A DNA stretch of 7,398 nucleotides from Anaerolinea thermophila (GTDB lineage: Bacteria > Chloroflexota > Anaerolineae > Anaerolineales > Villigracilaceae), in contig DZBA01000003.1 of assembly GCA_022729775.1 (NCBI GenBank), positions 1-7,398 on the forward strand, given 5' to 3'. The notes below the pieces were generated by a model. That model was not told the origin of the DNA, searched no databases, and worked only from the letters and a program-made list of their open reading frames with translations. Below are positions 5,794 through 7,398 of the stretch, piece by piece. Numbering within the stretch: the first letter of the stretch is position 1; the number at the start of each line of letters is the position of its first letter. The position numbers and the translations under genes were made by a program.

Positions 5794-6690
5794 ATGATGC
5801 AAATCCGCGCCCTGCTTCTGATAGTTTTGTGTTTCATCATGGCTTCCTGCCAATCACTCCCCGTTGATTTTGATTCCGCAAAACTCGGAACCATCGAACG
5901 CGACATCACATACTGCACCATGAACGGTGTTCCCCTCAAAATGGATGTGTATTATCCATCAACGCGCCAAGCGCAGTGGGCTGTGATCATCCACATTCAT
6001 GGCGGAGGATGGATAAGCGGCTCAAAGGGAATTGATGAAATTGTAAACCCAGAGGCGTTACGCAAATCCGGCATCCTTCTCGCTACTGTAGATTATCGCC
6101 TCGCGCCTGAGCATAAATTCCCAGCCATGATCGAAGATGTCAAATGTGCTGTGCGTTACCTGCGCGCTCATGCCAGTGAATACAATATTGACCCGTTGCG
6201 CTTCGGCGCCATAGGTTCGAGCGCGGGCGGACATCTCGCGGCTTTATTGGGATTAACCGACGCAGCAGCGGGCTTTGACGTGGGCGAGTATCTTAAATAT
6301 CCAAGCAACGTGCAAGCAGTTGTGGATTTATATGGACCAGCCAACCTTGCGCCGCCGCATACAAGACGATTATTTTTTGACCGCATGGAAGTATTTGGAA
6401 CATACGACCAACATGATCCCATTTTTCTCCGCGCCAGCCCGGTTTATTATGCCGACACGGCATCGCCTCCCTTTTTAATTATCCAAGGACAATTCGATAC
6501 TACGGTGCCGCCTTTACAATCACGGCTTCTTTTTGAAAGCCTGCAAAGAAAAGGCGTTCCCGCCGAGATGATCATCGTCAAGAACGCCGGTCACAACTTA
6601 TTGCCCGTAGAAGGACAGACCATTCAACCATCCATCGAAGAATTGCGGGAGAAGATCATGGAGTTTTGGATGGCGCACCTAAAAAAGTAA
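5794..6690 (+). CDS. Lipoprotein alpha/beta-hydrolase (HSL/BD-FAE-like carboxylesterase)
   Basis: 298 aa. The N-terminus has Arg5, a hydrophobic run (6-16) and MASC ending at Cys19, an acceptable although Met-containing lipobox, so a surface lipoprotein is likely. The mature domain is an alpha/beta-hydrolase of the hormone-sensitive-lipase/BD-FAE type. The oxyanion motif HGGGW is at 69-73 and DYRLAPEHKFP at 100-110. The nucleophile elbow GSSAGG (141-146) places Ser143 in GxSxG. Asp235 (GQFDTTVPP) and His267 (NAGHNL) complete the triad. The expected activity is hydrolysis of small acyl esters, for example removal of acetyl groups from sugars; the substrate is not seen. It follows the SGNH gene by 12 nt. 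No Shine-Dalgarno is visible. The upstream in-frame TAA limits the start to ATG 5794 or the adjacent ATG 5797. Its 3' end overlaps the convergent kinase gene by 12 nt. Confidence 0.9.
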   Translation: MMQIRALLLIVLCFIMASCQSLPVDFDSAKLGTIERDITYCTMNGVPLKMDVYYPSTRQAQWAVIIHIHGGGWISGSKGIDEIVNPEALRKSGILLATVDYRLAPEHKFPAMIEDVKCAVRYLRAHASEYNIDPLRFGAIGSSAGGHLAALLGLTDAAAGFDVGEYLKYPSNVQAVVDLYGPANLAPPHTRRLFFDRMEVFGTYDQHDPIFLRASPVYYADTASPPFLIIQGQFDTTVPPLQSRLLFESLQRKGVPAEMIIVKNAGHNLLPVEGQTIQPSIEELREKIMEFWMAHLKK

Positions 6691-7380
6691 CCAGCCCATC
6701 ATCGCAGCCGTTAAAGTCATGGTTACATTATCCACGTCTTTATAAGGCAGCGACTCGACTGCGGTAGAAACCAGCGCGATGACCGTCAAAGGGAGAAGAT
6801 AGGAAGCAAATGGCGCGGGCAATACGTGAAATGTCACATATACCCATAACATCAGCGCGGAAAGAATCCAGCCGCCCACAAAGACGCTCACCAAGCCAGC
6901 TACAGATTTTTCCCTGCTCCACGGTAATTTTGGAGATCGAATCCGCCTGCCGAAAATATCCGCGATGCCGTCGCCGCCGCACATCATCATCAACGCAATA
7001 ATGCCAACCGGGGAATTTTTCCAAAAGACAAGCGTCAGAATCACAAACATGATTCCGTAATACAAAGGTCCGCGCAAAATTTCCTTTGGGTCGCCGGTAC
7101 GCGACATGGCATCTACAGACGCTTTATCTTTCAAAACTCCGAAACCAATCAGCGCAAACTGCACGGTAATGGCAAACGGAACAAGCGCGGCAAGCCAGCG
7201 CGCAGAAGGCACATTGTCGAACAGAAACCAGCACAGCACGAACAAAGGTCCCGTGCCGATGTGGATTAACTTGCGGCTGAGTTTGCTTTCGATCCAGCCG
7301 CGATGCGCGATGAAATCCATCATACGTAAAAAGGCAAGCGAAAGTACAAAGGTAACGACAAGAGCGATGAAGTTATTCAA
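6679..7380 (-). CDS. Phytol/dolichol kinase-family CTP-dependent membrane kinase (VTE5/SEC59-like)
   Basis: 233-aa polytopic membrane protein of the phytol/farnesol/dolichol kinase superfamily, which phosphorylates isoprenoid alcohols or diacylglycerol with CTP. Hydrophobic segments lie near 3-19, 43-54, 62-81, 106-120, 123-134, 159-181, 190-206 and 217-233. Hallmarks are RKLIHIGTGPLF (36-47), GGDGIADIFGRRI (135-147), the loop PWSREKSVAG (153-162), and STAVESLPYKDVDN (205-218) before the last helix. These match VTE5-like proteins well. The start is TTG at 7380, supported by AGGAG (7391-7387) with a 6-nt spacer. An in-frame TAG lies just upstream, and the next in-frame ATG is only at Met20, inside the first helix. 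The substrate is open: phytol or geranylgeraniol salvage, polyprenol carrier recycling, or diacylglycerol. The envelope-sugar genes alongside make a lipid-carrier role attractive but unproven. Confidence 0.88.
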   Translation of the reverse strand: MNNFIALVVTFVLSLAFLRMMDFIAHRGWIESKLSRKLIHIGTGPLFVLCWFLFDNVPSARWLAALVPFAITVQFALIGFGVLKDKASVDAMSRTGDPKEILRGPLYYGIMFVILTLVFWKNSPVGIIALMMMCGGDGIADIFGRRIRSPKLPWSREKSVAGLVSVFVGGWILSALMLWVYVTFHVLPAPFASYLLPLTVIALVSTAVESLPYKDVDNVTMTLTAAMMGWLLF

Positions 7381-7386
7381 GTGAAA

Positions 7387-7391
7387 CTCCT
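7387..7391 (-). promoter_or_regulatory. Shine-Dalgarno AGGAG supporting the TTG start of the lipid kinase
   Basis: Minus-strand AGGAG is followed by TTTCAC and TTG. Because the upstream frame is closed by TAG and no early ATG exists, this site decides the unusual TTG start. Confidence 0.75.
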
Positions 7392-7398
7392 AAAAGGG

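Noticed and set aside
6825..6838. Partial parS-like half-site ACGTGAAA inside the lipid kinase gene
   Set aside because: Only one half resembles parS; the other half does not match and the site is coding.
7373..7388. parS-like palindromic site (TTATTCAAGTGAAACT)
   Set aside because: It matches the bacterial parS consensus at about 12 of 16 positions, but the central CACGTG is broken to CAAGTG. One such match somewhere in a window of this size is not surprising by chance. It also overlaps a gene start.

Overview
The window is a gene-dense bacterial chromosomal segment with eight protein-coding genes and almost no spare DNA. The DNA is moderately GC-rich by eye, with many CGC/GCG codons. The gene styles are a Soj-type ParA, a ParB with a KGLGKGLDALIPTG N-terminus, a PfkB kinase, and a VTE5/dolichol-kinase-like CTP-dependent lipid kinase. 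Together they make me lean to Chloroflexota (Anaerolineae-like). That is recollection and inference, not proof; no rRNA or other phylogenetic marker is present.

Left part (1-2564), all on the minus strand and read right to left: a PfkB/ribokinase-family sugar kinase, then parA, then parB, whose last codons run off the left edge. The kinase stop and the parA GTG start share 4 nt (GTGA), so the two are probably translationally coupled. A 90-bp gap between parA and parB holds a compact set of perfect hairpins, some of them mutually exclusive.

Centre (2565-2612): a 48-bp divergent intergenic region. It carries two overlapping, opposite candidate sigma70-type promoters. Each -10 box lies only 6-7 nt from the ATG it serves, and neither gene has a Shine-Dalgarno sequence, so both transcripts look leaderless.

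Right part (2613-6690), plus strand: a tight four-gene cluster. It encodes a PIG-L/LmbE-type zinc N-deacetylase, an AlgI/DltB-type MBOAT O-acyltransferase, a membrane-anchored SGNH-hydrolase-like protein and a lipoprotein alpha/beta-hydrolase. The first three genes join by 1-nt TAATG overlaps and the fourth follows after 12 nt. The set looks like an envelope glycan or glycolipid editing cassette: N-deacetylation, O-acyl transfer across the membrane, and a surface esterase. The substrate cannot be read from the sequence.

Right edge (6679-7380), minus strand: a polytopic phytol/dolichol-kinase-family enzyme with a TTG start and a good Shine-Dalgarno, converging on the hydrolase with a 12-nt 3' overlap. 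I saw no tRNA, rRNA, CRISPR array, insertion sequence or convincing intrinsic terminator. There is no intergenic stretch over 300 bp.
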